In this document: piece after piece, positions 23,012-30,633 of the stretch
Numbering within the stretch: position 1 is the first letter of the stretch
Layout of the letters: every line of letters starts with the position of its first letter
Source: an uncultured Prevotella sp.
GTDB lineage: Bacteria > Bacteroidota > Bacteroidia > Bacteroidales > Bacteroidaceae
Assembly (NCBI GenBank): GCA_944319945.1
Contig: CALUFN010000014.1
Location: 1 to 52,776 of the forward strand
Direction: 5' to 3'
DNA length: 52,776 bases
Notes under the pieces: generated by a model
The model's input: the letters and a program-made list of their open reading frames with translations, nothing else
Told to the model about the DNA's origin: nothing
Databases searched by the model: none
Translations under genes and position numbers: made by a program

Positions 23012-24276
23012 TGATAAGCAAGACAATGAAATATGAGGAAATATTCCGCAGCGTGAAGGCCGCCTCGCAGGGGCTTGCCCTCGTCCACGAGCGGACTAAG
23101 AGCCGGATACTCTGCGAGATTGCCGATGCCATACTTGAGCGTAAGGACCGGCTGCTGGCCGCCAACGCCGAAGACTTATGGTCTATGGACCGCCGCGATC
23201 CGCTGTATGACAGGCTGCTGCTCACCGAGAGCCGCCTTGCCGACATAGCCTGCGACATGCGCCGCGTGGCCGGGTTGTCGTCGCCGTCGGGCGGCGTCAT
23301 CGAGGCGCGCACGCTGCCCAACGGGCTCCGTCTCAGGCGTGTCAGCGTGCCGTTCGGCGTGGTGGGCGTGATATACGAGGCTCGGCCAAACGTCACTTTC
23401 GACGTGTTTTCGCTCTGCTTCAAGACCGGCAACGCCTGCATACTTAAGGGCGGAAGCAACGCCGCACGCTCCAACGAGGCCATAGTGAGGCTCATCCACG
23501 GCGTGCTCGCCGGCTGGCCTGAGTGCCGCCCGTCGGTGGTAGAGCTGCTGCCGCCCACCCACGAGGCCGCCGAAGCCTTGCTCTCGGCCGTGGGTTACGT
23601 AGACCTGTGCATACCGAGGGGAGGGAAGAGCCTGATACGCTTCGTCCGCGACACGGCTCGCGTGCCCGTAATAGAGACCGGGGCGGGCGTGGTGAGCGCG
23701 TATTTCGACACCGACGGCGACGTAAGTATGGGCGCGCGCATCATCAACAACGCCAAGACGAGGCGCGTGAGCGTGTGCAACGCTCTCGACTGCCTTATCG
23801 TCCACCGCTCGCGTCTTGCCGACCTGCCGACCCTGTGCGCGCCTTTGGCGGCGAGCAACGTTGTTATTTATGCCGACGCGGCCGCCCTCTCGGCCCTGCG
23901 CGGGAGGTATCCCGACCGGCTTCTACGTGAAGTAGAGTCGGACAGTTACGGCACTGAGTTCATGGATTACGCCATGTCGGTCAAGACTGTGCCGTCGTTC
24001 GACGCCGCGCTTGGGCACATCGCCGCCTACGGTTCTGGCCACAGCGAGTGCATCATCACGCAAAACGCGGCCGCGGCCCACGAGTTCGAGCGTCGCGTTG
24101 ACGCCGCCTGTGTATACTGGAACGCGCCAACGAGCTTTACGGACGGCGGCCAGTTCGGGCTTGGAGCTGAGATAGGCATCAGCACGCAGAAGCTGGGGCC
24201 GCGCGGTCCGATGGGTCTTGAGGCCCTCACTACTTACAAGTGGATAATCGAGGGAGAAGGACAGGTGAGGGAATAA
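23011..24276 (+). CDS. proA: glutamate-5-semialdehyde dehydrogenase (gamma-glutamyl phosphate reductase)
   Basis: The 421-residue protein reduces glutamyl 5-phosphate to the semialdehyde with NADPH. It has VSVPFGVVGVIYEARPNVTFD, CILKGGSNA, the catalytic cysteine in RVSVCNALDCLIV and SGHSECIIT. The C-terminal FGLGAEIGISTQKLGPRGPMGLE is characteristic of ProA. The start at 23011 overlaps the proB stop; MKYEEIF at 23026 is an alternative. An open frame extends upstream within proB but does not resemble ProA. proBA lies next to argF', so proline and arginine synthesis from glutamate are clustered. Confidence 0.94.
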   Translation: MISKTMKYEEIFRSVKAASQGLALVHERTKSRILCEIADAILERKDRLLAANAEDLWSMDRRDPLYDRLLLTESRLADIACDMRRVAGLSSPSGGVIEARTLPNGLRLRRVSVPFGVVGVIYEARPNVTFDVFSLCFKTGNACILKGGSNAARSNEAIVRLIHGVLAGWPECRPSVVELLPPTHEAAEALLSAVGYVDLCIPRGGKSLIRFVRDTARVPVIETGAGVVSAYFDTDGDVSMGARIINNAKTRRVSVCNALDCLIVHRSRLADLPTLCAPLAASNVVIYADAAALSALRGRYPDRLLREVESDSYGTEFMDYAMSVKTVPSFDAALGHIAAYGSGHSECIITQNAAAAHEFERRVDAACVYWNAPTSFTDGGQFGLGAEIGISTQKLGPRGPMGLEALTTYKWIIEGEGQVRE

Positions 24277-24345
24277 CCTTTTACCTCCCTCGTCGCTTTT
24301 AATCACATTAACTACGGAAATAGGACAAAATCATAACGACATAAA

Positions 24346-25308
24346 ATGAACACATTCATCAACGTAGACGATCTCGGCTGCCTGAAGCAGGCTCTCGCCG
24401 AGGCGCAAGAGATAAAGAAAGACCGTTATAAGTACCAGCAGCTGGGCCGTAAAAAGACCCTGCTGATGATATTCTTCAACAACAGCCTGCGCACACGCCT
24501 CAGCACGCAGAAGGCTGCGATGAACTTAGGCATGAACGTGATAGTGCTCGACGTGAACGCCGGCGCATGGAAGCTGGAGACGGAGCGCGGGGTGATAATG
24601 GACGGCGACAAGAGCGAGCACCTGCTTGAGGCCATACCTGTGATGGGCTGCTATTGCGACATGATCGGGGTGCGCTCGTTTGCCGGGCTGACCGACCGCG
24701 AATACGACTACGCCGAGACCGTGCTCAACCAGTTTATCCGCTACAGCGGACGCCCCGTGTTCGCAATGGAGACGGCCACGGTGCACCCGCTGCAGGCCTT
24801 CGCCGACCTCATAACGATAGAGGAGCACAAGACTAAGGCGCGCCCGAAGGTGGTGCTTACCTGGGCACCCCACTGCCGCGCGCTGCCCCAGGCCGTGCCT
24901 AACTCGTTCGCCCAGTGGATGAACGCCGCCGACGTAGACTTCGTGATAACCCATCCCGAGGGCTACGAGCTTGACCCGAAGTTCACGGGCGGAGCACGCG
25001 TGGAGTACGACCAGATGAAGGCTCTCGAAGGGGCGGACTTCGTGTACGCCAAGAACTGGAGCTGCCCGGGCGTGGCCAATCCTGCCGATTATGGCAAGAT
25101 ATTGTGTAAGGACATGTCGTGGACTATCGACAAGGCGCACATGGACGTCACGGCCGGCGGCAAGTTCATGCACTGCCTGCCCGTGCGCCGCGGCCTTATC
25201 GTCACCGACGACGTGATAGAAGGCCCCGACTCGCTCGTGATACCCGAGGCCGCCAACCGTGAGATTTCGGCCGAAGTGGTGATCAAGAGAATGCTCGAAA
25301 GCATATAG
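24346..25308 (+). CDS. argF': N-succinylornithine/N-acetylornithine carbamoyltransferase
   Basis: The 320-residue protein belongs to the acylornithine branch of transcarbamylases. It has the carbamoyl-phosphate site SLRTRLSTQ, HPLQAFADL, the LDVNAGAWKLETERGVIMDGD segment and HCLPVRRGLIV. It would carbamoylate acylornithine to acylcitrulline, bypassing free ornithine. In the Bacteroides fragilis enzyme Pro90 favours the succinyl substrate, while Xanthomonas has Glu at the matching site (recalled from the literature). By position the residue here is Ser90 (GDKSEHLLE). A small residue fits succinylornithine. The gene follows proBA by 69 bp and is followed by a palindromic block. Confidence 0.9.
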   Translation: MNTFINVDDLGCLKQALAEAQEIKKDRYKYQQLGRKKTLLMIFFNNSLRTRLSTQKAAMNLGMNVIVLDVNAGAWKLETERGVIMDGDKSEHLLEAIPVMGCYCDMIGVRSFAGLTDREYDYAETVLNQFIRYSGRPVFAMETATVHPLQAFADLITIEEHKTKARPKVVLTWAPHCRALPQAVPNSFAQWMNAADVDFVITHPEGYELDPKFTGGARVEYDQMKALEGADFVYAKNWSCPGVANPADYGKILCKDMSWTIDKAHMDVTAGGKFMHCLPVRRGLIVTDDVIEGPDSLVIPEAANREISAEVVIKRMLESI

Positions 25309-25328
25309 GCTCTCGGCGTGCGTTTTGT

Positions 25329-25408
25329 AAAGGGTTGCCTTTCGCCTTCCGAAAGGTAACCTTTTACACGATGAAAGGTTACCTTTTGCAGTGCGAAAGG
25401 TAACCTTT
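25329..25408. repeat. four-unit palindromic block 5
   Basis: Units begin at 25329, 25352, 25374 and 25396; the first has one extra base in its centre, giving a 23-bp step. The flank is only partly recognisable as GCGTTTTG just before the first unit. It lies between argF' and pta. The rest of this 312-bp gap carries the pta promoter. Confidence 0.85.
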
Positions 25409-25564
25409 TGCGTAGGCGCCCGCAGCCGCCGTGTTTCCGCCGGGTGCTGGCGCGCCGCCCCGTTAGCCGTAGTGCCGGCGGCAGGGTGTGAGCGTAGACG
25501 TGCGTGATGCAGATAATTTTTGTAAAAATAGGCTGCAGGCAACGCTTGTTCGGATTATTTTTTA

Positions 25565-25572
25565 TATTTTTG
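25565..25572 (+). promoter_or_regulatory. -7 element of pta
   Basis: TATTTTTG lies 49 bp before the ATG and matches the -7 consensus. A CTTG at 25545-25548 is only 16 bp away, shorter than usual. Confidence 0.5.
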
Positions 25573-25620
25573 CAACATCGAAATTACAAAAACACATATA
25601 TTCTTATAAACTACGAAAGT

Positions 25621-26631
25621 ATGGATTTAGTACAACAAATCATCGCGCGTGCTAAGAGCGACAAGCAGCGCATCGTGCTCCCCGAAGCTACCGAGGAGCG
25701 CACGCTGAGAGCGGCCGACATGGTGTTGGCCGACGGCGTGGCTGACATCATCCTCATCGGCAACCCTGACGAGATTAACACCCTTGCCGGCAAGTGGGGC
25801 CTGACCAACATCGGCAAGGCCACGATAATCGACCCGGAGAACAACCCGAAGAGCGAAGAGTACGCCGAGCTGCTGGCCGAGCTGCGCAAGAAGAAGGGCA
25901 TGACCATAGAGCAGGCCCGCAAGCTGGTCAAGGACCCTCTCTACTTGGGATGCATGATAATTAAGACCGGAGGCGCCGACGGACAGATATCGGGCGCGCT
26001 CAGCACCACCGCCGAGACGCTGCGCCCGGCCCTGCAGATCATCAAGTGCAAGCCCGGCATCACGTGCGTGAGCGGCGCAATGCTGCTCGTCACCCAAAAG
26101 CCTGAGTACGGAGAGAACGGCGTTCTCGTAGTTGGCGACGTAGCCGTGACCCCCGTTCCCGACGCAGGACAGCTGGCCCAGATAGCCGTTTGCACGGCAG
26201 AGACGGCCAAGTCGGTAGCCGGATTCGCCGACCCGCGCGTGGCAATGCTCAGCTTCTCGACAAAAGGCAGCGCCTCGCACGAGGTTGTAGACAAGGTGGT
26301 CGAGGCTACGAAGTTGGCCAAAGAGCTTGCTCCCGACCTGAAAATTGACGGCGAGATGCAGGCCGACGCCGCCCTCGTGCCCTCAGTAGGCGAAAAGAAA
26401 GCCCCGGGAAGCACCATCGCCGGCCATGCCAACGTGCTCGTGTTCCCCTGTCTCGAGGTGGGCAACATCTCTTACAAGCTGGTTCAGCGTCTCGGCGGAG
26501 CCGACGCCATAGGTCCCATCCTGCAGGGCATCGCCCGTCCGGTGAACGACCTCAGCCGCGGCTGCTCGGTCGACGACATATATAAACTGGTGGCAATCAC
26601 TGCCTGCCAGGCAATGGATGCTAAGAAATAA
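25621..26631 (+). CDS. pta: phosphate acetyltransferase
   Basis: Pta converts acetyl-CoA and phosphate to acetyl phosphate. The 336-residue protein is the short form with only the catalytic PTA/PTB domain. It shows RIVLPEATEERTLRAA, GGADGQISGALSTTAETLRPALQ, DPRVAMLSFSTKGSA and KIDGEMQADAALVPSVG, all family signatures. The ATG at 25621 (MDLVQQIIARAKSDK) is preferred to a longer frame starting at 25504, because the promoter lies between them. ackA follows 111 bp downstream, giving the usual fermentative acetate pathway. Confidence 0.95.
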   Translation: MDLVQQIIARAKSDKQRIVLPEATEERTLRAADMVLADGVADIILIGNPDEINTLAGKWGLTNIGKATIIDPENNPKSEEYAELLAELRKKKGMTIEQARKLVKDPLYLGCMIIKTGGADGQISGALSTTAETLRPALQIIKCKPGITCVSGAMLLVTQKPEYGENGVLVVGDVAVTPVPDAGQLAQIAVCTAETAKSVAGFADPRVAMLSFSTKGSASHEVVDKVVEATKLAKELAPDLKIDGEMQADAALVPSVGEKKAPGSTIAGHANVLVFPCLEVGNISYKLVQRLGGADAIGPILQGIARPVNDLSRGCSVDDIYKLVAITACQAMDAKK

Positions 26632-26742
26632 ATTGATGATTCGGGGTTGGTGAGCCGTGTCACAAAGGAGTTAAGACCGTCCAACGGGTATGCCTTGACT
26701 TATTACGGCTTGACTCATTAGCTCCCTGTAAATAAAACAAAA

Positions 26743-27939
26743 ATGAAAATTTTAGTCTTAAACTGCGGCAGCTCGTCCATCAAATACGCGCTTTACAACA
26801 TGGACGACAAGTCTGTCATGACGTCGGGCGGCGCAGAGCGCGTAGGTCTCGACGGAGCGTTCGTGAAAGTGAAGATGCCCGACGGCACTAAGAAAAAGGT
26901 GATGCACGACATTCCCGAGCACACCGAGGGCGTGAAGTTCATATTCTCCCTGCTCACCGATCCTGAGATTGGAGTGATAAAAAGTCTTGACGAAATCGAT
27001 GCCGTAGGCCACCGCATGGTGCACGGAGGCGAGAAGTTTAACAAGAGCGTGCTGCTTACCGACGAGGTTCTTGACGTGTTCAAGGCCGTGAGCGACCTCG
27101 CTCCGCTGCACAACCCCGCCAACCTTAAGGGCGTGGAGGCCGTAAGCGAGCTGATGCCGGGTCTTCCGCAGGTGGGCGTGTTCGACACGGCTTTCCACCA
27201 GACCATGCCCGCCCGGTCGTATCTTTACGCCATTCCCTACGAGATTTACGAGAAGTACGGCGTGCGCCGCTACGGTTTCCACGGCACGAGCCACCGCTAC
27301 GTGTCGCAGAGGGTTTGCGAGTATCTCGGCGTAAACTACGGAGAGAAGAAGATAATAACCTGCCACATCGGTAACGGAGGCAGCGTGGCGGCCGTAGAAA
27401 ACGGCAAGTGCGTTGACACGTCGATGGGCCTCACCCCGCTCGAAGGCCTCATGATGGGCACGCGCAGCGGCGACATCGACGCCGGGGCGGTGACCTTCAT
27501 TGAGAAGAAGCTCGGCCTTGACGCCGACGGACTGTCGAACCTGCTCAACAAGAAGAGCGGCGTGCTCGGCGTGACGGGCATCTCGTCAGACATGCGCGAG
27601 ATAGAAGACGCCGTGGCTAACGGCAACGAGCGTGCCAAGCTCGCCCTCGACATGTACAACTACCGCATAAAGAAATACGTTGGAGCTTACGCCGCTGCAA
27701 TGGGCGGATGCGACATCATCGTGTTTACTGCAGGCGTAGGCGAGAACCAGGCCGACACCCGCGAGGCCGTGTGCGAGAACATGGAGTACATGGGAGTGAA
27801 GCTCGACGTGGAGAAGAACAAGACCGTTCGCGGCGAGGAGGCTATCATCTCTACGCCCGACTCTAAGGTGACGGTATGCGTGATACCTACGGACGAGGAG
27901 CTGATGATAGCCACCGACACCATGAACCTGCTGAAATAA
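26743..27939 (+). CDS. ackA: acetate kinase
   Basis: The 398-residue protein makes ATP and acetate from acetyl phosphate. It has the N-terminal MKILVLNCGSSSIKYAL signature, VGHRMVHGG (substrate-binding Arg and His), GVFDTAFHQTMP, RRYGFHGTSHRYV and HIGNGGSVAAV, as in all ASKHA acetate kinases. It lies after pta and is followed by a strong terminator, so pta-ackA form a unit that ends here. Confidence 0.96.
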   Translation: MKILVLNCGSSSIKYALYNMDDKSVMTSGGAERVGLDGAFVKVKMPDGTKKKVMHDIPEHTEGVKFIFSLLTDPEIGVIKSLDEIDAVGHRMVHGGEKFNKSVLLTDEVLDVFKAVSDLAPLHNPANLKGVEAVSELMPGLPQVGVFDTAFHQTMPARSYLYAIPYEIYEKYGVRRYGFHGTSHRYVSQRVCEYLGVNYGEKKIITCHIGNGGSVAAVENGKCVDTSMGLTPLEGLMMGTRSGDIDAGAVTFIEKKLGLDADGLSNLLNKKSGVLGVTGISSDMREIEDAVANGNERAKLALDMYNYRIKKYVGAYAAAMGGCDIIVFTAGVGENQADTREAVCENMEYMGVKLDVEKNKTVRGEEAIISTPDSKVTVCVIPTDEELMIATDTMNLLK

Positions 27940-27958
27940 CGGCTTGACTGATATGCAG

Positions 27959-28001
27959 GCATCCCTTTGCTCCAAGTGAAGCAAAGGGATGCTTATTGTT
28001 T
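27959..28001 (+). terminator. Rho-independent terminator of pta-ackA
   Basis: A perfect 13-bp stem (27959-27971 with 27980-27992) has an 8-nt loop and is followed by TTATTGTTT. Confidence 0.85.
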
Positions 28002-28027
28002 ATAGGCGTTTAACTTAAGAATCATTT

Positions 28028-29068
28028 ATGGGAAAGAAGATTGTTACTTTCGGTGAAATGCTGCTTAGGCTCACCACGCCGGGCAACCTCCGGCTGCAGC
28101 AGGCGCAGAGCTTCGACGCCAATTTCGGCGGCAGCGAGTTTAACGTTGCAGTCTCGATAGCCGCTTACGGCGGCGAGGCTGAGCTTGTGACGGCGCTGCC
28201 CGACAACCCGCTCGGCAAGGTCTGCATGATGAGACTGCGTGAACACAGCGTGGGGACGAAAGGCGTAATGATGATGAAGGGCGAGCGCTTGGGCACTTAC
28301 ATCGTGGAGAAGGCTGCCGACCTGCGCCCCGCCACGGTGATCTACGACCGCAAGGACTCCGCCTTCTCGCGGCTTAAGCCGGGCATGATAGACTGGGAGA
28401 AGGCTTTTGCCGATGCTGACATATTCCACTGGTCGGGCATAGACGCCTCGCTAACGCAGGGTCTTGCCGACGTGTGCGCCGAGGCCATAAGCGTTGCCGA
28501 GAGGATGGGAGTGAGGATATCGTGTGATATCAACTACCGTAAGAACCTTTGGCTGTACGGGCGCACGGCCGAAGAGGTGCTCCTGCCGCTGATGCGCAGC
28601 AGCGACATCATATTCGGCAGTTCGGGCGAATACGAGAAGGCGTTGGGGCTTAAGGCACCGGCTTTCGGGCTTAAGAGCTCGGCCGAGCGCATCGGCACGG
28701 CCGAGTACGAAGACTATTGCTCGTGCGTGAGCGAGCGGTTGCCGCGTTGCAAGTACCTGTTCATGTGCATGCGCAACGCCATGACGTCAGAGCATCACTG
28801 CCTTGAGGGCGTGCTCTACACGGACGGAAGCCTGAAAGTGTCGCCCACTTACGAGGTGAACAACGTGGTGGACAGCATGGGTGTGGGCGACGCCTTTGTC
28901 GGGGCGATGCTATATGCCGTGCAGAATTACGACGACGACCAAAAGAAACTCGACTTCGCAATGGCCGGCTCGGCCCTTAAGAATACCGTGGTAGGTGACT
29001 ACAACATGGTGTCGGCCGACGAGGTGGAGGCCCTGATGAGGGGCGGCGGGGCCGAGATGAAAAGGTGA
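28028..29068 (+). CDS. PfkB-family sugar kinase (2-keto-3-deoxygluconate kinase-like)
   Basis: The 346-residue ribokinase-fold protein starts KKIVTFGEMLLRLTTPG and has FGGSEFNVAVSIAAYGGEAELVTALPDNPLG, the first PfkB signature. The second signature reads DSMGVGDAFVGAML, with Asp as the catalytic base; the usual DTxGAGD has GV in place of GA here. The GEML start and overall layout match KdgK-type kinases, which phosphorylate 2-keto-3-deoxygluconate. No uronate genes lie nearby, so the substrate is unsure. It lies between a terminator and a long inverted repeat and seems to be transcribed alone. Confidence 0.85.
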   Translation: MGKKIVTFGEMLLRLTTPGNLRLQQAQSFDANFGGSEFNVAVSIAAYGGEAELVTALPDNPLGKVCMMRLREHSVGTKGVMMMKGERLGTYIVEKAADLRPATVIYDRKDSAFSRLKPGMIDWEKAFADADIFHWSGIDASLTQGLADVCAEAISVAERMGVRISCDINYRKNLWLYGRTAEEVLLPLMRSSDIIFGSSGEYEKALGLKAPAFGLKSSAERIGTAEYEDYCSCVSERLPRCKYLFMCMRNAMTSEHHCLEGVLYTDGSLKVSPTYEVNNVVDSMGVGDAFVGAMLYAVQNYDDDQKKLDFAMAGSALKNTVVGDYNMVSADEVEALMRGGGAEMKR

Positions 29069-29081
29069 AGGGAGTGAAAAT

Positions 29082-29167
29082 GTAAAAAGGTAAAAAAGTA
29101 AAAAGGTAAAAAATCGGATGTTGCAACCCTGTATTTTTTTACCTTTTTACTTTTTTACCTTTTTTAC
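29082..29167. repeat. long inverted repeat between the sugar kinase and lpxH
   Basis: Arms 29082-29113 and 29135-29167 are about 32 nt and made of GTAAAAAGGTAAAAAA words, with one length difference in a T-run. It separates convergent genes. Its T- and A-rich arms could give bidirectional termination. Confidence 0.75.
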
Positions 29168-29174
29168 TTTTACG

Positions 29175-29942
29175 TCATAGTCTGCTTTCTCCTTCGACGT
29201 ATTCCTCAAGGAAGAGGTGCTCGCCGTCGAACACGACGTAAGTGAACTGCCATATCCAGTCGCCTATGATCATCATCCGCGTCTTGCGCGAGAGCATGAG
29301 GTCAAGCTCTATGTGACGGTGTCCGTAGATGAAGTAGTCTATGTCGCGGTGGGTCTTCATGTACTCTTTTGTATAGCGCACGAGTGCCTCCTTGTCTTCG
29401 CCCTGATACGGTGGCTCCTTGCCGTCGGCGCGCTTCAGGCGGCTGTGCTTGGCCCATGTCAGGCCGAACCACACGCCCCAGCGGGGGTGCAGAGCGCTGA
29501 ACATGCGTTGGCACAGGCGGTTGTGGAATATGCGGCGGATGAAGTTGAACTTCGGGTCGTGGTCGCCCAGTCCGTCGCCGTGGGCCAGATAGAATATCTT
29601 TCCGTATATCTCGGTGGTCAAGGGTTTGGTGTGCAGCGTAACGCCGCACTCCTTTTCGAGGTAGTCGTAAGCCCAAATGTCGTGGTTGCCGGTGAAGAAG
29701 TGCACCTCGACGCCCATGTCGGTAAGCTCTGACAGCTTGCCGAGAAAGCGCGTGTAGCCCTTCGGCACGACGTACTTGTACTCGTACCAGAAGTCGAAGA
29801 TGTCGCCCAGCAGGTAGACGGCTGCCGCCTTCGTCTTGATGTCGTCGAGGAAGCGCACCAGCCGCCGCTCTTGCGTGCGTGCGTGGTCGATGGCCCACGA
29901 GCCTAAGTGGGCGTCTGACAGTATGTAGATATTCTTTCTCAT
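29175..29942 (-). CDS. lpxH: UDP-2,3-diacylglucosamine diphosphatase
   Basis: LpxH hydrolyses UDP-2,3-diacylglucosamine to lipid X in lipid A synthesis, at the inner face of the cytoplasmic membrane. The 255-residue protein has the metallophosphoesterase motifs SDAHLG, LLGDIFDFWYEYK, FFTGNHDIW, LAHGDGLGD and YGHRHIELD. The DFW-containing motif and HGDGLGD are typical of the Bacteroidota LpxH form. It lies 58 bp after the SufT-like gene on the same strand and probably shares its promoter. Confidence 0.9.
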   Translation of the reverse strand: MRKNIYILSDAHLGSWAIDHARTQERRLVRFLDDIKTKAAAVYLLGDIFDFWYEYKYVVPKGYTRFLGKLSELTDMGVEVHFFTGNHDIWAYDYLEKECGVTLHTKPLTTEIYGKIFYLAHGDGLGDHDPKFNFIRRIFHNRLCQRMFSALHPRWGVWFGLTWAKHSRLKRADGKEPPYQGEDKEALVRYTKEYMKTHRDIDYFIYGHRHIELDLMLSRKTRMMIIGDWIWQFTYVVFDGEHLFLEEYVEGESRL

Positions 29943-30000
29943 AGTTGCTAAGGTTAAGGTTCACGGGGTCAGGTCTCCTGCCGTCGTCGCCCGGGCGTGC

Positions 30001-30318
30001 TTACAGGCCAAGCTCCAGCCTGGCCTCCTCGCTGAGCATGCTTTGGTCCCACGCAGGCTCGAACACGAGGTTTACCGTGGCCGATTTCACTCCTTCGAGC
30101 GCGTCCACCTTCTGCCTTACGTCCTCGAGGATGAAGTCCGCAGCGGGGCACGTGGGCGCTGTGAACGTCATGTCGATGTCTACGGTGGCGTCGTCTTTCA
30201 CGTCTATCTTGTAGATCAGCCCCAGGTCGTATATGTTAACGGGGATTTCAGGGTCGTAGACGGTCTTCAGCACGTCTACGATTCTCTCCTCTATGTTTGT
30301 CTTCTCTTCTTGTGTCAT
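30001..30318 (-). CDS. SufT/MIP18-type (DUF59) iron-sulfur assembly protein
   Basis: The 105-residue protein is a single MIP18/DUF59 domain: VYDPEIPVNIYDLGLIYKIDV, then MTFTAPTCPAADFILEDV, with the conserved cysteine in APTCPAA. Such proteins help insert iron-sulfur clusters into target proteins. The ATG at 30318 was chosen because a longer frame reads back through the promoter and palindromic block 6. The promoter TTTG-N19-TATCTTTG gives a leader of about 20 nt. lpxH follows. Confidence 0.88.
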   Translation of the reverse strand: MTQEEKTNIEERIVDVLKTVYDPEIPVNIYDLGLIYKIDVKDDATVDIDMTFTAPTCPAADFILEDVRQKVDALEGVKSATVNLVFEPAWDQSMLSEEARLELGL

Positions 30319-30344
30319 TGCTCGGATAATTATGTTATGTCTTA

Positions 30345-30375
30345 CAAAGATACTAAATTCCGTCGGCATTTCAAA
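30345..30375 (-). promoter_or_regulatory. promoter of the SufT-like gene and lpxH
   Basis: On the minus strand TTTG (30375-30372) and TATCTTTG (30352-30345) are 19 bp apart, a full match to the Bacteroidota consensus. Confidence 0.82.
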
Positions 30376-30437
30376 ATTTATTCCGCCTTTTTTGCCGGCC
30401 TCCGTTGCGGCGGTTTTTTGTCGGTCGTGTAACATCT

Positions 30438-30535
30438 TGATATCCAACGTGTTGTAAAAGGCCGTCTTTTGCCTTGTAAAAGGTGGCCTTTTACACGCCG
30501 AAAGGTTACCTTTTGCATCGTGATAGGCCGCCTTT
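30438..30535. repeat. four-unit palindromic block 6 with flank element
   Basis: A flank beginning TGATATCCAACGTGTT (30438) precedes units at 30457, 30479, 30501 and 30523 (22-bp period); the last begins ATAGG. The block lies between the T9SS cargo gene's stop and the SufT-like promoter. No gene is seen in this 315-bp gap. Confidence 0.88.
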
Positions 30536-30633
30536 CGCTGCGGCATTGGCCGAAAAGGGCGGGCAAGGAACAGTCCTTGTCCGCCCTGAACACGTGGTTG
30601 GCTTATTTGCAGGCCGTGCCTGCCGCGAATTGT

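Noticed and set aside
26632-26742. A weak inverted repeat (GGAGTTAAG with a CTTGACTCATTAGCTCC-like arm) between pta and ackA.
   Set aside because: The arms match poorly with several gaps, so I did not count it with the long inverted repeats.
30319-30546. Upstream extension of the SufT-like reading frame through palindromic block 6.
   Set aside because: A consensus promoter lies inside the extension and the MIP18 domain begins only after the ATG at 30318. The palindromic units are open in several frames, so they create false N-terminal extensions.
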